A stretch of DNA of 64,000 nucleotides from Polyangiaceae bacterium. GTDB lineage: Bacteria > Myxococcota_A > Polyangia > Polyangiales > Polyangiaceae. The stretch spans positions 19,488 through 83,487 of the forward strand of contig JAICTZ010000032.1 in NCBI GenBank assembly GCA_025936115.1, written 5' to 3'. Shown piece by piece: positions 41,539-50,662 of this stretch (within the stretch, counting starts at the first letter, position 1; each line of letters starts with the position of its first letter). Below the pieces are notes generated by a model. It saw only the letters and a list, made by a program, of their open reading frames with translations, was not told the origin of the DNA and searched no databases. The position numbers and the translations under genes are program-made.

Positions 41539-44505
41539 ATGGACTTCCTCGTCGTCCGGGGTGCGGCGCAGCACAACCTGAAAAATGTCAGTTGCGAGCT
41601 CCCGCGTAACCGTCTCGTCGTGATCACGGGGCCGAGCGGCTCCGGCAAGTCCTCGCTCGCGTTCGACACCATCTACGCCGAGGGGCAGCGCCGCTACGTC
41701 GAATCGCTCTCCGCGTACGCCCGCCAGTTTCTCGACCAGCTGCCGAAACCGAAGGTCGAAAGTATCGAAGGGCTGAGCCCGGCCATCGCGATCGAGCAGA
41801 AGGGTCTCGGCAAGAGCCCCCGCTCGACCGTCGGCACCGTCACCGAGATCGCCGACTACTTGCGCTTGCTCTTCGCGCGCGTGGGCGTGCCCCACTGCCC
41901 CAAGTCGGGCAAGGTCCTGCGCGCCTACACGGTCCAGGAGATCGTCGACAGCATTCTGTCGCGCGGCGAAGGCAGCAAGGTCGCTCTGCTCGCGCCCGTG
42001 GTGCGACGCGCCAAGAGCGACCTCGGCGAGGAGCTCGAGCGCCTGCGCCGCGACGGTTTCGTGCGCGTCCGGATCGACGGTGAGCAGGTCGATCTCGGCG
42101 ACGCGATCGCGATCGATCGCACCAAACCGCACGATTTGGACGTGGTGGTCGACCGCATCGTCGTGCGCGAGGGCGTCAAGGGTCGCCTCACCGACTCCGT
42201 CGAGCTCGCGCTCAAGCTCGGCGACGGCACGCTGCTCGTCGACGCCATGGACCAGAGCGAGCCCGTCGTGATGAGCGAACGGCTCGTGAGCTGGGAGTAC
42301 GGCATCACGCTACCGCCGCTCGAGCCGCGCCTGTTTTCCTTCAACAGCCCGCACGGCGCCTGTCCGACGTGCGACGGGCTCGGCGTGCGCTCGAGCGTCG
42401 ACGTGGGCCGCGTCGTGCCGGACACAGGGCGCTCGCTGCGTGAAGGCGCCGTCGTGGCGTTCGGTCGGCGCGGCTCGCTCGCGACCGCAACCGAAGTGGC
42501 TCGTGTCGTCGAAGCGCTCCACGTGAGCCCCGACGTCCCTTGGAAGGACCTGCCGGAAGAACAGCGCGAGGCCATCCTTTACGGCGCCCAGGCGGCCAAA
42601 GGGAAGCGTCGCTCCCAACCGAGCTACGAGGGCATCGTACCGCGGCTCGAGCGCATGCTCGACTCGGGCGAGGCGCCGGAAAGCGAAGACGAGGCGGGCG
42701 ACGACGGTGCCATCGGCATCGACGACGTGGGTCGTTTCGTCGTCACGCGGACCTGCCCGGCTTGCAACGGCGTGCGGCTCCGGCCCGAAGCGCTCGCCGT
42801 ACGTGTCGTCGACAAGACGATCGCCGATCTCTGCTCGATGCCGCTCCGCACGCTGCGTCAATTTTTGACCGAGCTCGGGCAGAACCCCGATTTGACGGGG
42901 CGCGACGCCGCCATCGCGCTGCCGCTCTTGCGCGCGGTCGCCGAGCGGCTCCACTTTTTGCTCGAGATTGGCCTCGACTATCTCACGCTCGATCGCGCGG
43001 CGCATTCGCTGTCGGGCGGCGAAGGCCAGCGCATTCGTCTTGCGACGCAGATCGGCGCGTCCCTCGTGGGCGTGCTTTACGTGCTCGACGAGCCGAGCAT
43101 CGGCCTGCACGCCCGCGACAACGAACGGCTGCTTTTTGCCCTGCGCAGGCTGGTCGACAAAGGGAACAGCGTGCTCGTCGTCGAGCACGATCGCGACGCG
43201 ATCCTCGCGGCCGATCACGTGCTCGACATGGGCCCGGGCGCCGGAGTCCACGGCGGAAAAATCGTCGCTTCGGGCACGCCCGACGAGCTCATGGCCTCGC
43301 CCGATTCGGTGACCGGGCCCTACCTTTCGGGTGAAAAGCGCCTGCCGGTGCCGACCTCACGCACGAAGCCGACCGGTCCCGTGCTGCGCGTCGTGGGCGC
43401 GCGCGCACACAACCTGCGCGACGTGACGCTCGAGGTGCCGCTCGGCCTCGTCACGGCCGTCACGGGCGTGAGCGGCTCGGGCAAGAGCAGCCTCATCGTC
43501 GACACGCTGCTCAGCGCGGCACGCGCCGAGCTCTACGGTGCGACCGGCTGGGTCGGTCCGTGCGAACGCATCGAGGGTCTCGATCAGATCGACAAAGTCA
43601 TCAGCATCGACCAGACGCCGATCGGCCGCACGCCGCGCTCGAACCCGGCGACGTACACCGGCATCTTCACGCACCTGCGCGAGCTCTACGCCGGCCTCTC
43701 CGACGCGCGCGCGCGGGGTTACAAGCCCGGACGGTTCTCCTTCAACGTGCGCGGCGGCCGCTGCGAAGCGTGCCAGGGCGACGGCGTGCTCCGCGTCGCC
43801 ATGCACTTTTTGCCCGACGTTTACGTCACTTGCGACGCCTGCGGCGGCAAACGTTACAACCGTGAAACGCTCGAGGTCGCCTACCGCGGCCTGTCGATCG
43901 CCGACTCCCTCGAGCTCACGGTCGACGCCGCGAGCGAGCTCTTCGAATCCATCCCGCGCATCCGACAGAAGCTCACGGCGCTGCGTCAGGTCGGCCTCGG
44001 CTACATCCAGCTCGGACAAGCGGCAACCACGCTCTCGGGCGGCGAAGCGCAGCGCGTGAAGCTCGCGACCGAGCTTGCGCGCAAAGCCACCGGACGCACG
44101 CTCTACGTGCTCGACGAACCGACGACGGGGTTGCACTTCTCGGACATCGAGCTCTTGACCCACGCGCTGCTCGGGCTGCGCGACGCCGGCAACACGGTGC
44201 TCTTCATCGAGCACAACGTGGATCTCGTCGCCTGCGCGGATTGGGTCGTGGACCTCGGGCCCGAAGGCGGGGAAAACGGCGGGCGCATCGTGGCGCAGGG
44301 CCCCCCGGAGCTCGTGGCCGACGCGCCCGACAGTCACACGGGCCGTTACCTGAAGCTCGCGCTGAGCGGGACGCGCGTCACGGCGCCAAAAGCCGCGGCC
44401 TCGTCGAAACCGGACGCGCCAGCGGGCACTCCGAGCGCGCGGGCTTCGGCGACGAGCGGTATGCGCGCCGCAGCCCGTGACACGCGACGCAGCAAGGCAC
44501 GCTGA
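41539..44505 (+). CDS. uvrA: Excinuclease ABC subunit A
   Basis: 988 residues from ATG 41539 (AGGA upstream); GTG 41518 would add 7 residues. UvrA recognises DNA damage and loads UvrB in nucleotide-excision repair. Both ABC cassettes are intact: Walker A ITGPSGSGKSSLAFDT and VTGVSGSGKSSLIVDT, signatures LSGGEGQRIRLATQIG and LSGGEAQRVKLATELA, and VLDEPS/VLDEPTTGLHF. The zinc-finger regions SPHGACPTCDGLG, CPACNGVRL and RCEACQGDGVL with YVTCDACGGKRYN are present. An acidic insert of about 15 residues (ESEDEAGDDGAIG) precedes one zinc finger. The C-terminus has an Ala/Ser/Arg-rich tail. Convergent with the DksA-type gene. Confidence 0.97.
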   Translation: MDFLVVRGAAQHNLKNVSCELPRNRLVVITGPSGSGKSSLAFDTIYAEGQRRYVESLSAYARQFLDQLPKPKVESIEGLSPAIAIEQKGLGKSPRSTVGTVTEIADYLRLLFARVGVPHCPKSGKVLRAYTVQEIVDSILSRGEGSKVALLAPVVRRAKSDLGEELERLRRDGFVRVRIDGEQVDLGDAIAIDRTKPHDLDVVVDRIVVREGVKGRLTDSVELALKLGDGTLLVDAMDQSEPVVMSERLVSWEYGITLPPLEPRLFSFNSPHGACPTCDGLGVRSSVDVGRVVPDTGRSLREGAVVAFGRRGSLATATEVARVVEALHVSPDVPWKDLPEEQREAILYGAQAAKGKRRSQPSYEGIVPRLERMLDSGEAPESEDEAGDDGAIGIDDVGRFVVTRTCPACNGVRLRPEALAVRVVDKTIADLCSMPLRTLRQFLTELGQNPDLTGRDAAIALPLLRAVAERLHFLLEIGLDYLTLDRAAHSLSGGEGQRIRLATQIGASLVGVLYVLDEPSIGLHARDNERLLFALRRLVDKGNSVLVVEHDRDAILAADHVLDMGPGAGVHGGKIVASGTPDELMASPDSVTGPYLSGEKRLPVPTSRTKPTGPVLRVVGARAHNLRDVTLEVPLGLVTAVTGVSGSGKSSLIVDTLLSAARAELYGATGWVGPCERIEGLDQIDKVISIDQTPIGRTPRSNPATYTGIFTHLRELYAGLSDARARGYKPGRFSFNVRGGRCEACQGDGVLRVAMHFLPDVYVTCDACGGKRYNRETLEVAYRGLSIADSLELTVDAASELFESIPRIRQKLTALRQVGLGYIQLGQAATTLSGGEAQRVKLATELARKATGRTLYVLDEPTTGLHFSDIELLTHALLGLRDAGNTVLFIEHNVDLVACADWVVDLGPEGGENGGRIVAQGPPELVADAPDSHTGRYLKLALSGTRVTAPKAAASSKPDAPAGTPSARASATSGMRAAARDTRRSKAR

Positions 44506-44531
44506 GGCCCCCCCGGCGACGCCCGCCGCGC

Positions 44532-44894
44532 TCAGCCGAAGTCTTTTTCAACGCGTTCCTGGTCCTCTTTGCAGCGGATGCACAGCGTCGTCTCGGGTCG
44601 TGCCTCGAGACGCTTCACGCTGATTTTATCGCCGCAATCGTCGCACACGCCGAACGTGCCGCTGTCGATCTTTTCGATCGCCTTCTGGATCTTGTCGAGA
44701 AACGCCTTCTCGCGTCCGCGCAGGCGAAACGTGAAGGACTGCAGGTATTCGCTCGACGCGAGGTCCATCTCGTCCGGAAGGTCGTCGGTGTCCAGGGCCA
44801 TGTCCTGATCGAGCGTCTGCTGAGCGCGTTTGATGATCTCCTCGCGCTTTGCCTCGAGCATGTCCCGGAACTTCTTGAGCTGGACTTTGGTCAT
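44532..44894 (-). CDS. dksA: DksA/TraR-family zinc-finger transcription factor
   Basis: 120 residues. DksA-type proteins bind the RNA-polymerase secondary channel and modulate transcription with ppGpp. Coiled-coil part LKKFRDMLEAKREEIIKRAQQ and the tip region with acidic residues (DTDDLPDEMDLAS), then GTFGVCDDCGDKIS and LCIRCKEDQE, giving four Cys zinc ligands. The characteristic R-L-E-A-R-P motif is present (KRLEARPETT). It is short, closer to the 120-residue DksA/TraR family of myxobacteria than to the 151-residue E. coli DksA. A promoter candidate lies 49-77 bases upstream. Confidence 0.92.
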   Translation of the reverse strand: MTKVQLKKFRDMLEAKREEIIKRAQQTLDQDMALDTDDLPDEMDLASSEYLQSFTFRLRGREKAFLDKIQKAIEKIDSGTFGVCDDCGDKISVKRLEARPETTLCIRCKEDQERVEKDFG

Positions 44895-44942
44895 GACTAC
44901 GCCGTGGTGTTAGGCCCGTTGGCCGGTCTCAGTGGGCTCAAC

Positions 44943-44971
44943 AAGCTAGGTCCCGAAATGATGTTCGTCAA
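44943..44971 (-). promoter_or_regulatory. Sigma70-type promoter of the DksA-family gene
   Basis: Read on the minus strand: -35 TTGACG (44971-44966), 17-base spacer, -10 TAGCTT (44948-44943). The -35 matches the consensus at five of six bases; the -10 keeps TA and the final T. The predicted start would give a leader of about 40 bases. Confidence 0.5.
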
Positions 44972-45073
44972 CGGGAACAGACGAGGCCCCTAACTGACGA
45001 GGCGCGTTGATGCTTCCGGAAGAAAAATTTCGGGTGGCGGGCCGCTCGGCACTCTCGGCCGAGACAGACCGCG

Positions 45074-46711
45074 TCAGCGGCCGTCGCGGTACGCACGCAC
45101 GGCGTTCACGATGCCGTCGGCCAATTTTTGCCGGTAGTCGGGGGTCGCGAGCCGGAGCTCACCGGGCGCGCTCGAGATGAACGAAGTCTCGAAGAGCACG
45201 GCCGGCATCGTCGCGCCCGCGAGTACGTAAAAGCCGGCGCGCCGCACGCCGAGATCGGGTACCTCGGGATAGCGGGGAGCGAGCGAGGCGAGCGTAGCGC
45301 GCTGCAAGAGCTCGGCGAGCCGCTCGGAGCGTTCGACGACCGAACGATCGAGCACGGAGCTCAGCGCGTTCGCGAGCTCGGAGGCCGCGGCGGCGGACGC
45401 CGAGTTTTCGCGCGCGGCGATGCGCGCCGACAAGGTGTCGCGCGAGCCGTCGAGCACGAAGCTCATGACGCCCTTGCCGCCACCGTCCTCGCTCGCGTTG
45501 CAATGAATCGAGATCAAGAGGTCGGCGCCGAAGGCGTTCGCCCGCGCGGTGCGTTCGTCGAGCGCGACGTAGGTGTCCGTGTCGCGCGTGAGCAGCGTCG
45601 AAACGCCGAGCTCGCGTGCGAGGAGCGGCGCCGCCCGGTGCGCAACGTCGAGCGTCACGTCTTTTTCCCGCAGGCCGCCCGGTCCCGTAGCGCCGGGGTC
45701 GTTGCCCCCGTGCCCGGGATCGAGCACGACGCGACGCAAGGGGCGCGCGCCGCCGACGTTCGGAGCAAAGCCCGTGGGCGGCTGCTTCGACACGTCGATC
45801 ACGAGCCGAAATGGCTCCGGCAAGTAGAACACGCGCCGGTACGCGGGTTGCGACAAGTCGAGCACGACGCGCGTGCCGGAAGGTTGCGCTCCGACGCGCA
45901 CGCGCTCGACGAGTCCGCCCACCGCAAGAGCGCCGCGCGACTTGCCGCGCACGTTCAAGAGATCGACGACGAGGCGCGGCCCGTTGCTTCCCTCGGCGGC
46001 CAGCGAGCGCACCTCGAAGAGCGCTGGATGCGTCACGTGCACGACGACGCGCGCCGCGTCCTTCGCTCCGTAACGTTCGATTTCGCCTATCGTCGCGGGC
46101 TCCGCGTTGACGCCCGCCTTGTCGGGCACGACGACGGGGCCGCCGCCCGGCGCCGGTTCGCTCGTAGTCGCTGGTGACGACCCCGCGTCCGCTGCCTCGT
46201 CCGTGGGCGGCTCGGGCACACGAAAGGCGGAGAGACTGGCGAGCGCCTCGTCGGCAAGCGCGCGACAACGTGCGTCCAGGCTGCGTGCCCGCTCCGCCGC
46301 CACCTGGCGATACGCGAGCACCGGATCGTGCCGCACCTCGGCCTCGAGCAGTGCGCGGCTGAGCGCTGGACCGCAGCGCTCAGCAGGCCGCGCCTCCGCC
46401 GCCTGGTCCCAAAGCTCGAGCGCTTCGAGGGCGTCGGCTTCGCGATGCTCGACGCGAAAGAGCCGCTCCCGAAGCTCGGCCGCCTCGATAAAGAGCGGCG
46501 CCGCATGCACCGGGTCGAGCTTGCTTGCGGCAATCGCCAGCGCGTCGGCGCGCGCGACAGTTTCGGCGCGGGGGGAGAGCCCCGCCGCCGAGGCGAGAGC
46601 AGTGGCAGCGCTGGCGGGGACCTGCTCGTGCGGCGCCTCTGTCCGCGCGCAGCCGAGCGCGAACACGAGCACGAAAAACCGAGACACGCTGCGTGAAGAC
46701 GAGGGGAACAC
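45074..46711 (-). CDS. Lipoprotein N-acetylmuramoyl-L-alanine amidase with AMIN domain
   Basis: 545 residues from GTG 46711 (another GTG at 46687 is possible). The lipoprotein signal ends LVFALGC. A helical TPR-like part (about 40-185) precedes an AMIN domain (about 215-320; VVVHVTHPALFEVRSLAAEG, RLVVDLLNVRGKS, GTRVVLDLSQPAYRRVFYLPEPF), which targets such enzymes to the cell-envelope. The Amidase_3 domain has all the zinc and catalytic residues: VVLDPGHGGNDPG (His about 334), GLREKDVTLDVA, ISIHCNAS and VLFETSFIS. It cleaves the MurNAc-L-Ala bond of peptidoglycan, typically at division or outgrowth. The long helical N-terminus is unusual for an AmiC-type enzyme. It diverges from the Ala/Pro-rich protein at 46785. 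Confidence 0.92.
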   Translation of the reverse strand: MFPSSSRSVSRFFVLVFALGCARTEAPHEQVPASAATALASAAGLSPRAETVARADALAIAASKLDPVHAAPLFIEAAELRERLFRVEHREADALEALELWDQAAEARPAERCGPALSRALLEAEVRHDPVLAYRQVAAERARSLDARCRALADEALASLSAFRVPEPPTDEAADAGSSPATTSEPAPGGGPVVVPDKAGVNAEPATIGEIERYGAKDAARVVVHVTHPALFEVRSLAAEGSNGPRLVVDLLNVRGKSRGALAVGGLVERVRVGAQPSGTRVVLDLSQPAYRRVFYLPEPFRLVIDVSKQPPTGFAPNVGGARPLRRVVLDPGHGGNDPGATGPGGLREKDVTLDVAHRAAPLLARELGVSTLLTRDTDTYVALDERTARANAFGADLLISIHCNASEDGGGKGVMSFVLDGSRDTLSARIAARENSASAAAASELANALSSVLDRSVVERSERLAELLQRATLASLAPRYPEVPDLGVRRAGFYVLAGATMPAVLFETSFISSAPGELRLATPDYRQKLADGIVNAVRAYRDGR

Positions 46712-46784
46712 GTTGCGGCCGAGGTGAGTCGAGGGGCGGATTTGCGCCACCCGGGTCGCGGATGGTACCTTGAGCTCAGGCTCA

Positions 46785-48083
46785 ATGGCCGAAAGTGACG
46801 CTGATCGACGCTCGGCGGAGTCGATGACGGAGGAGGAAGCCGACCGCCTCTCCGAGCGGTTCCGGCCGAGCTGGGAAGAGGACGTGCCGACGGTACCGCG
46901 TGACCAACCGGTGCCCGAGCCGCCGTCCGCACCGCAGAGTAAGCCGGCGGCCTCTTCCCCGGCAGTAACGAGCTCGCCGATCGTGAGTGTCACCAGGGCG
47001 CCGGTCATCCCAGTGACCGAAGCGAAAGCCGCTCCCGTGGCGGGGCCCGCGGCACCGGCTTCCGCGCCGACGGCAGCAGCCACTCAAACGCCGCTCGCAG
47101 TGCCCGCTGCACGACGGCCGACCCTTCTCGGCACCGCGCCGGTGTGGACGAGCGGCGACCCCCCGGCCGCGCCAACGCCGGCTGCGTCAGTGCCGGATGC
47201 GTCTGTTGCCGTCGCTGCTCCAGCCGTCCCGTCAGCGCCCGTCACCGCTCCAGCCGTCGCGTCAGCGCCCGTCACCGCTCCAGCCGCAGCGCCCGTCGCT
47301 GCTCCAGCCGTCGCGTCAGCGCCCGTCGCGGTCGCTCCCGTCGTCACGCCAGGACCGGCAGCACCCGACGCTGACCTGCAGATCGACGTCGAGGTTTCAC
47401 CACCAAGCGATGACGACTCCGCACCGGCGATCGAGGTCGAGGTGCCGCCGGACTCCAAGCCGAGCGGCATCGGGCAGAAGTACGTTCCAAAAGAAGACGG
47501 CGCGCCAGCCGTCATGCTCGGACCGGAAGTGCAAGCCGCCGAGTCGGGACAGAGCGCTCTCCTCGAAGCCGAACACCGCGCGCGTCGCGCTCCGACCATC
47601 GTGCGCATGCAGGCCTTCGACCTACCACCGCCGGTCGCGCAACCGGCGAAACCCGAGCTCGACTTCCCAACACCGCGGCGCAGTCGCGCGGGCATCATCG
47701 TCGTGGCGAGCGCCGCCTTACTCATCGGCGTCGCCGTGCTCGCACTCACGGTTGGACACAGCTCCGCGCCGGACAAATCGCAGCCGCCGTCCGACGCAAC
47801 GACTCCGGTAGCGGTGACCCCAGACACGAGAGCGCCGGTTCCGCCGCCCGTATCGCCCACGCCGGCCGCTGTCGCTCCGCCGATCTCTGAGCCACGAGCA
47901 AGCGCAAAGGCAGCTCCTCTAGTGACACCCAAGCTTTCGAGCCCGGCCCAACAGCCTGTCTCCACGCGAGCATCGCCCCCCGCCAGAGCCGCCGCGTCCC
48001 CGAAGCCACCGGCCCCAAAGTCAGCCTCCGGCGGTACGAAGCCGAGCGGCAAAAGCATGATTGTGCGCGAAAATCCATTTTGA
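46785..48083 (+). CDS. Ala/Pro-rich single-pass membrane protein
   Basis: 432 residues, not assigned to a named family. The N-terminus is acidic (AESDADRRSAESMTEEEADRLSERF), and most of residues 45-200 are Ala/Pro/Val-rich, including a 10-residue repeat of the form PAVASAPVTA encoded by a 30-base tandem repeat. An acidic stretch (DLQIDVEVSPPSDDDS) and a basic one (AEHRARRAPTIVRM) precede a transmembrane segment (GIIVVASAALLIGVAVLALTVG, about 305-326). The rest is Pro/Ala/Ser-rich and ends KSMIVRENPF. It could span the envelope as a flexible linker. The start was set at ATG 46785; an in-frame TTG lies 15 bases upstream. Confidence 0.7.
   Translation: MAESDADRRSAESMTEEEADRLSERFRPSWEEDVPTVPRDQPVPEPPSAPQSKPAASSPAVTSSPIVSVTRAPVIPVTEAKAAPVAGPAAPASAPTAAATQTPLAVPAARRPTLLGTAPVWTSGDPPAAPTPAASVPDASVAVAAPAVPSAPVTAPAVASAPVTAPAAAPVAAPAVASAPVAVAPVVTPGPAAPDADLQIDVEVSPPSDDDSAPAIEVEVPPDSKPSGIGQKYVPKEDGAPAVMLGPEVQAAESGQSALLEAEHRARRAPTIVRMQAFDLPPPVAQPAKPELDFPTPRRSRAGIIVVASAALLIGVAVLALTVGHSSAPDKSQPPSDATTPVAVTPDTRAPVPPPVSPTPAAVAPPISEPRASAKAAPLVTPKLSSPAQQPVSTRASPPARAAASPKPPAPKSASGGTKPSGKSMIVRENPF
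47221..47340 (+). repeat. 30-base tandem repeat within the Ala/Pro-rich gene
   Basis: Two almost identical 30-base units (CAGCCGTCxCGTCAGCGCCC plus GTCACCGCTC at 47221-47250 and 47251-47280) are followed by a shortened 24-base unit and a diverged longer one. The units keep the reading frame and encode PAVASAPVTA-type decapeptides. Confidence 0.75.
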
Positions 48084-48098
48084 TGCGGGAGGCGGCGC

Positions 48099-48120
48099 GG
48101 GGCGACACCGCTTTCGCCCC
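48099..48120 (+). terminator. Possible hairpin after the Ala/Pro-rich gene
   Basis: GGGGCGA-CACCGCTT-TCGCCCC is a perfect 7-bp stem with an 8-base loop, 16 bases after the stop. No T-run follows, so terminator function is tentative. Confidence 0.3.
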
Positions 48121-48176
48121 TAGCGGAGGACCACCTGGGTCGCCTACTGTGGAAATTGTTGATTCGGATCGTCACC

Positions 48177-49310
48177 ATGCAGAAGACCCTGGCAGCCGGG
48201 CTCTTGATCGCGCTCGTTTGCAGCGGCAGAGCCGCGCGCGCTGACGACGACGCCACGACCACGGCGGCCGCTCGCGAGCGCTTCAATGAAGGGGTCAGTT
48301 ACTTCGACCAGAAGCAGTACGAAAAGGCCCGCGCTGCCTTCTTACAAGCCTACGCCCTCAAAAAGCACCCTGCGGTGCTGTTGAACCTCGCGCAGAGCGA
48401 GCTCCGCTCGAGCCACGAGCGGGACGCCGCACAGCACTTCTCGGAGTACCTGCGTGGATCTGGTCCGGACCGTGATGCCGCGCAGGCCGGCCTCGCGAGC
48501 GCCAAAGCCGCGATCGCGGAGATCACGGTGACGACGGACGCCGACGCCGACGTGAGCGTCGATGGCACCCTTCAGGGCCTCGCGCCGCTGCCGGGCCCTC
48601 TCTACCTCGAGCCGGGCATGCACACGCTGCAGGCGAAGAAAGGCGAGCGCGTCGGGACGCAAAGCCTCAGCGCCAAGCCCGGCGAGTCCCGGGAAATCAG
48701 GCTGAAACTCGCGGGAGATGCCGCGGCCGTCGCCGCCAAGCCAGCCACCTCTCCCGCCTCTGCACCGGAAAACCAAACCGCGGCCGAGCCCGCGAACGAG
48801 CAGACCCCGCCGGCGCACGCGGAGCACGGCCGCGAGTCGTTCTTTCATTGGCTTCTCACGAAGCCCGCCGGCGTGATTTCCGGCAGCACGACGATCCTGC
48901 TCGCGGGCGGTGCCGTCGGCTTTGCCGTCGCTTCGAGTGCGAGCTACTCGAACGCCGACGACATTGCGCAGCAGATCAACAATCGCGCGCACCAAGACGA
49001 AGTTCCGACGCGCGGCATCTGCGTCGATCCCAACGCGGTGCTCGGTCCGGGTAACGAAGCCGAAGCCGCGCGCTTCATGGACGCCTGCCAGCATCGCCAA
49101 GACGCCGTGAACAAGGGCGACACGTTCAAGACAGTCGCCACGGTCGCGGGGGTCGGCGCCGGTGTCATGGCAGTCACGACGGGCGTGCTCTACTTCGTCA
49201 CGGCCGACCACGACGACAAGACCGGCAGCGCGCGCGCGAGGCCGGGCATCGCCGTGCTGCCCTGGTTCGGCTCGCAAGGCGGCGGGTTCAGCGTCTCCGG
49301 GCGATTCTGA
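48177..49310 (+). CDS. Secreted TPR/PEGA envelope protein
   Basis: 377 residues. The signal peptide ends SGRAARA. TPR-like helices (about 30-105; ARERFNEGVSYFDQKQYEKARAAF in two parts, then LLNLAQSELRSSHERDAAQHF) precede a PEGA-type domain (about 118-180; ITVTTDADADVSVDG, LYLEPGMHTLQAKKG). A linker leads to two hydrophobic segments (STTILLAGGAVGFAVASS and VATVAGVGAGVMAVTTGVLYFV) flanking a loop with two Cys (GICVDPN, DACQHRQ). The tail ends GGGFSVSGRF. ATG 48177 gives the clean signal peptide; TTG 48156 is an in-frame alternative. Its last 121 bases overlap the end of the convergent sigma54 activator gene. Confidence 0.8.
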   Translation: MQKTLAAGLLIALVCSGRAARADDDATTTAAARERFNEGVSYFDQKQYEKARAAFLQAYALKKHPAVLLNLAQSELRSSHERDAAQHFSEYLRGSGPDRDAAQAGLASAKAAIAEITVTTDADADVSVDGTLQGLAPLPGPLYLEPGMHTLQAKKGERVGTQSLSAKPGESREIRLKLAGDAAAVAAKPATSPASAPENQTAAEPANEQTPPAHAEHGRESFFHWLLTKPAGVISGSTTILLAGGAVGFAVASSASYSNADDIAQQINNRAHQDEVPTRGICVDPNAVLGPGNEAEAARFMDACQHRQDAVNKGDTFKTVATVAGVGAGVMAVTTGVLYFVTADHDDKTGSARARPGIAVLPWFGSQGGGFSVSGRF

Positions 49311-50596
49311 GCCGCAACGCGGACGCGACCGAGCCACGAGCGAAACGTGCTGCGGGGAACGCCGGCCGCCTTCGCCGCGCGGCTCACGTTGCCGCCGTGC
49401 TCGCTGAGTAACGTCTCGGCGTCGGCCGGTGACGCGCGTGCGACCCGAGTCTCGTTCGCTTCGGGCTCGGGCAAGAGGACGTGCGACGCGTGAATGTCGC
49501 TGCCCGGCGCCGCCATCGCCGCGCGATACAGCACAGCGGAGAGCTCACGCACGTTGCCCGGCCAGCCGTAATCGACCAGGCGCGCGAGCGCGGGGCCCGT
49601 GACGCGCTTTTCGCCCACGTCGGGCGTGAGGCGTTCGAGCAGCACGCGGCAGAGCGCCGGGATGTCGCTCTTGCGGCGGCGGAGAGGCGGCAGCGTGATC
49701 GTCACGGTCGAAAGACGATGAAAGAGATCGACGCGGAAGCGCCCCTCCGCGACGCGGGACTCGAGCAGCGCCCAGCTGGCCGAGACGATGCGCACGTCGA
49801 CGGCGACGGCGTGCGAGCCGCCGATCGGCCGCACCGAGCCGTCCTCGACCACGCGCAGCAGCTTCACCTGCGCCGAGGCGGACAATTCCGCGACCTCGTC
49901 GAGGAACAACGTGCCGCGGTGAGCCGATTCGAACGCGCCTGCACGACTCGTGACGGCGCCCGTGTAGGCGCCGCGTCGATGACCGAAGAGCTCCGCGTCC
50001 GCGAGCGAGTCGGGCACCGCGCCGACGTTGAGCGGCACGTACTCCCCGCTCCGCCCGCTCAACGCATGCAGCGCGCGCGCGACGACGTCTTTGCCCGTGC
50101 CCGATTCGCCTTGCAAGAGCACGCTCTGTCGTGAGCGCGCGTGTCGCGTGATCTCTTCGGCCACGCGCCGCATCGGCAGCGACGACCCGACGAGTCCGGG
50201 GATCCGCGGCAGGCTGCTCGGTCCGGCGTCGGCCTCCTGCCGCAAGGTGACGCTCGTGCGTCCAATCACGAAGCTCGAGCCGTCGCCGGTGAGCAGGGCC
50301 GAGCCGAGCCGCGCGCCGGCCACGTGGACGCCGTTGGTCGAACCGAGGTCGTCAACCCGGACACCGCCGTCGGCGATGACGAGCGAGCAATGGCGCGAGC
50401 TCACGCAGCGGTCGCTGAGCCGCACGTCGGCGGCGCGCCCGGTGCCGAGCACGACCGGCCGTCCCTCCGAAAGCTCGAGCGTCCGCGTCTCGTCCGCCGT
50501 TCCGAGCTCGACGAACCAGCGCTTTTCCGCCCGGCAGGCCGGGATGATCAGCGTGTCGGAGGTCGCATCGCCCGCTTCTTGGATTTCGTGTTGCAC
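49190..50596 (-). CDS. FHA-domain sigma54-dependent transcriptional activator
   Basis: 468 residues. The N-terminal FHA domain (about 35-115; RPVVLGTGRAADVRLSD, CVSSRHCSLV, VDDLGSTNGVHV) would bind phosphothreonine, linking it to Ser/Thr kinases. The central AAA domain has Walker A LLQGESGTGKDVVARALH, the sigma54-contacting loop GAYTGAV (a GAFTGA variant), GTLFLDEVAELS and the arginine-finger region. A Fis-type helix-turn-helix (SEHGGNVSRAAKAAGVPRSTF) is near the C-terminus, followed by a 40-residue tail that overlaps the convergent TPR/PEGA gene by 121 bases. FHA-containing enhancer-binding proteins are well known in myxobacteria. Its target promoters are unknown. Confidence 0.93.
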   Translation of the reverse strand: MQHEIQEAGDATSDTLIIPACRAEKRWFVELGTADETRTLELSEGRPVVLGTGRAADVRLSDRCVSSRHCSLVIADGGVRVDDLGSTNGVHVAGARLGSALLTGDGSSFVIGRTSVTLRQEADAGPSSLPRIPGLVGSSLPMRRVAEEITRHARSRQSVLLQGESGTGKDVVARALHALSGRSGEYVPLNVGAVPDSLADAELFGHRRGAYTGAVTSRAGAFESAHRGTLFLDEVAELSASAQVKLLRVVEDGSVRPIGGSHAVAVDVRIVSASWALLESRVAEGRFRVDLFHRLSTVTITLPPLRRRKSDIPALCRVLLERLTPDVGEKRVTGPALARLVDYGWPGNVRELSAVLYRAAMAAPGSDIHASHVLLPEPEANETRVARASPADAETLLSEHGGNVSRAAKAAGVPRSTFRSWLGRVRVAAQNRPETLNPPPCEPNQGSTAMPGLARALPVLSSWSAVTK

Positions 50597-50662
50597 GAGA
50601 GCCCGGTCGGTCCGCTCGCCCCCCGAGTTGCGCGTGTGATAAGGCTCCGGCCTCTAGAGCCC

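Noticed and set aside
44501..44536. Hairpin pairing the uvrA and DksA-gene stop codons (GCTGAG/CTCAGC)
   Set aside because: Arms are only 6 bp with a 24-base loop; too weak to call, unlike the similar arrangement at 5864-5920.
47221..47340. Possible CRISPR-like array
   Set aside because: The repeats are contiguous without unique spacers and encode an in-frame peptide repeat.
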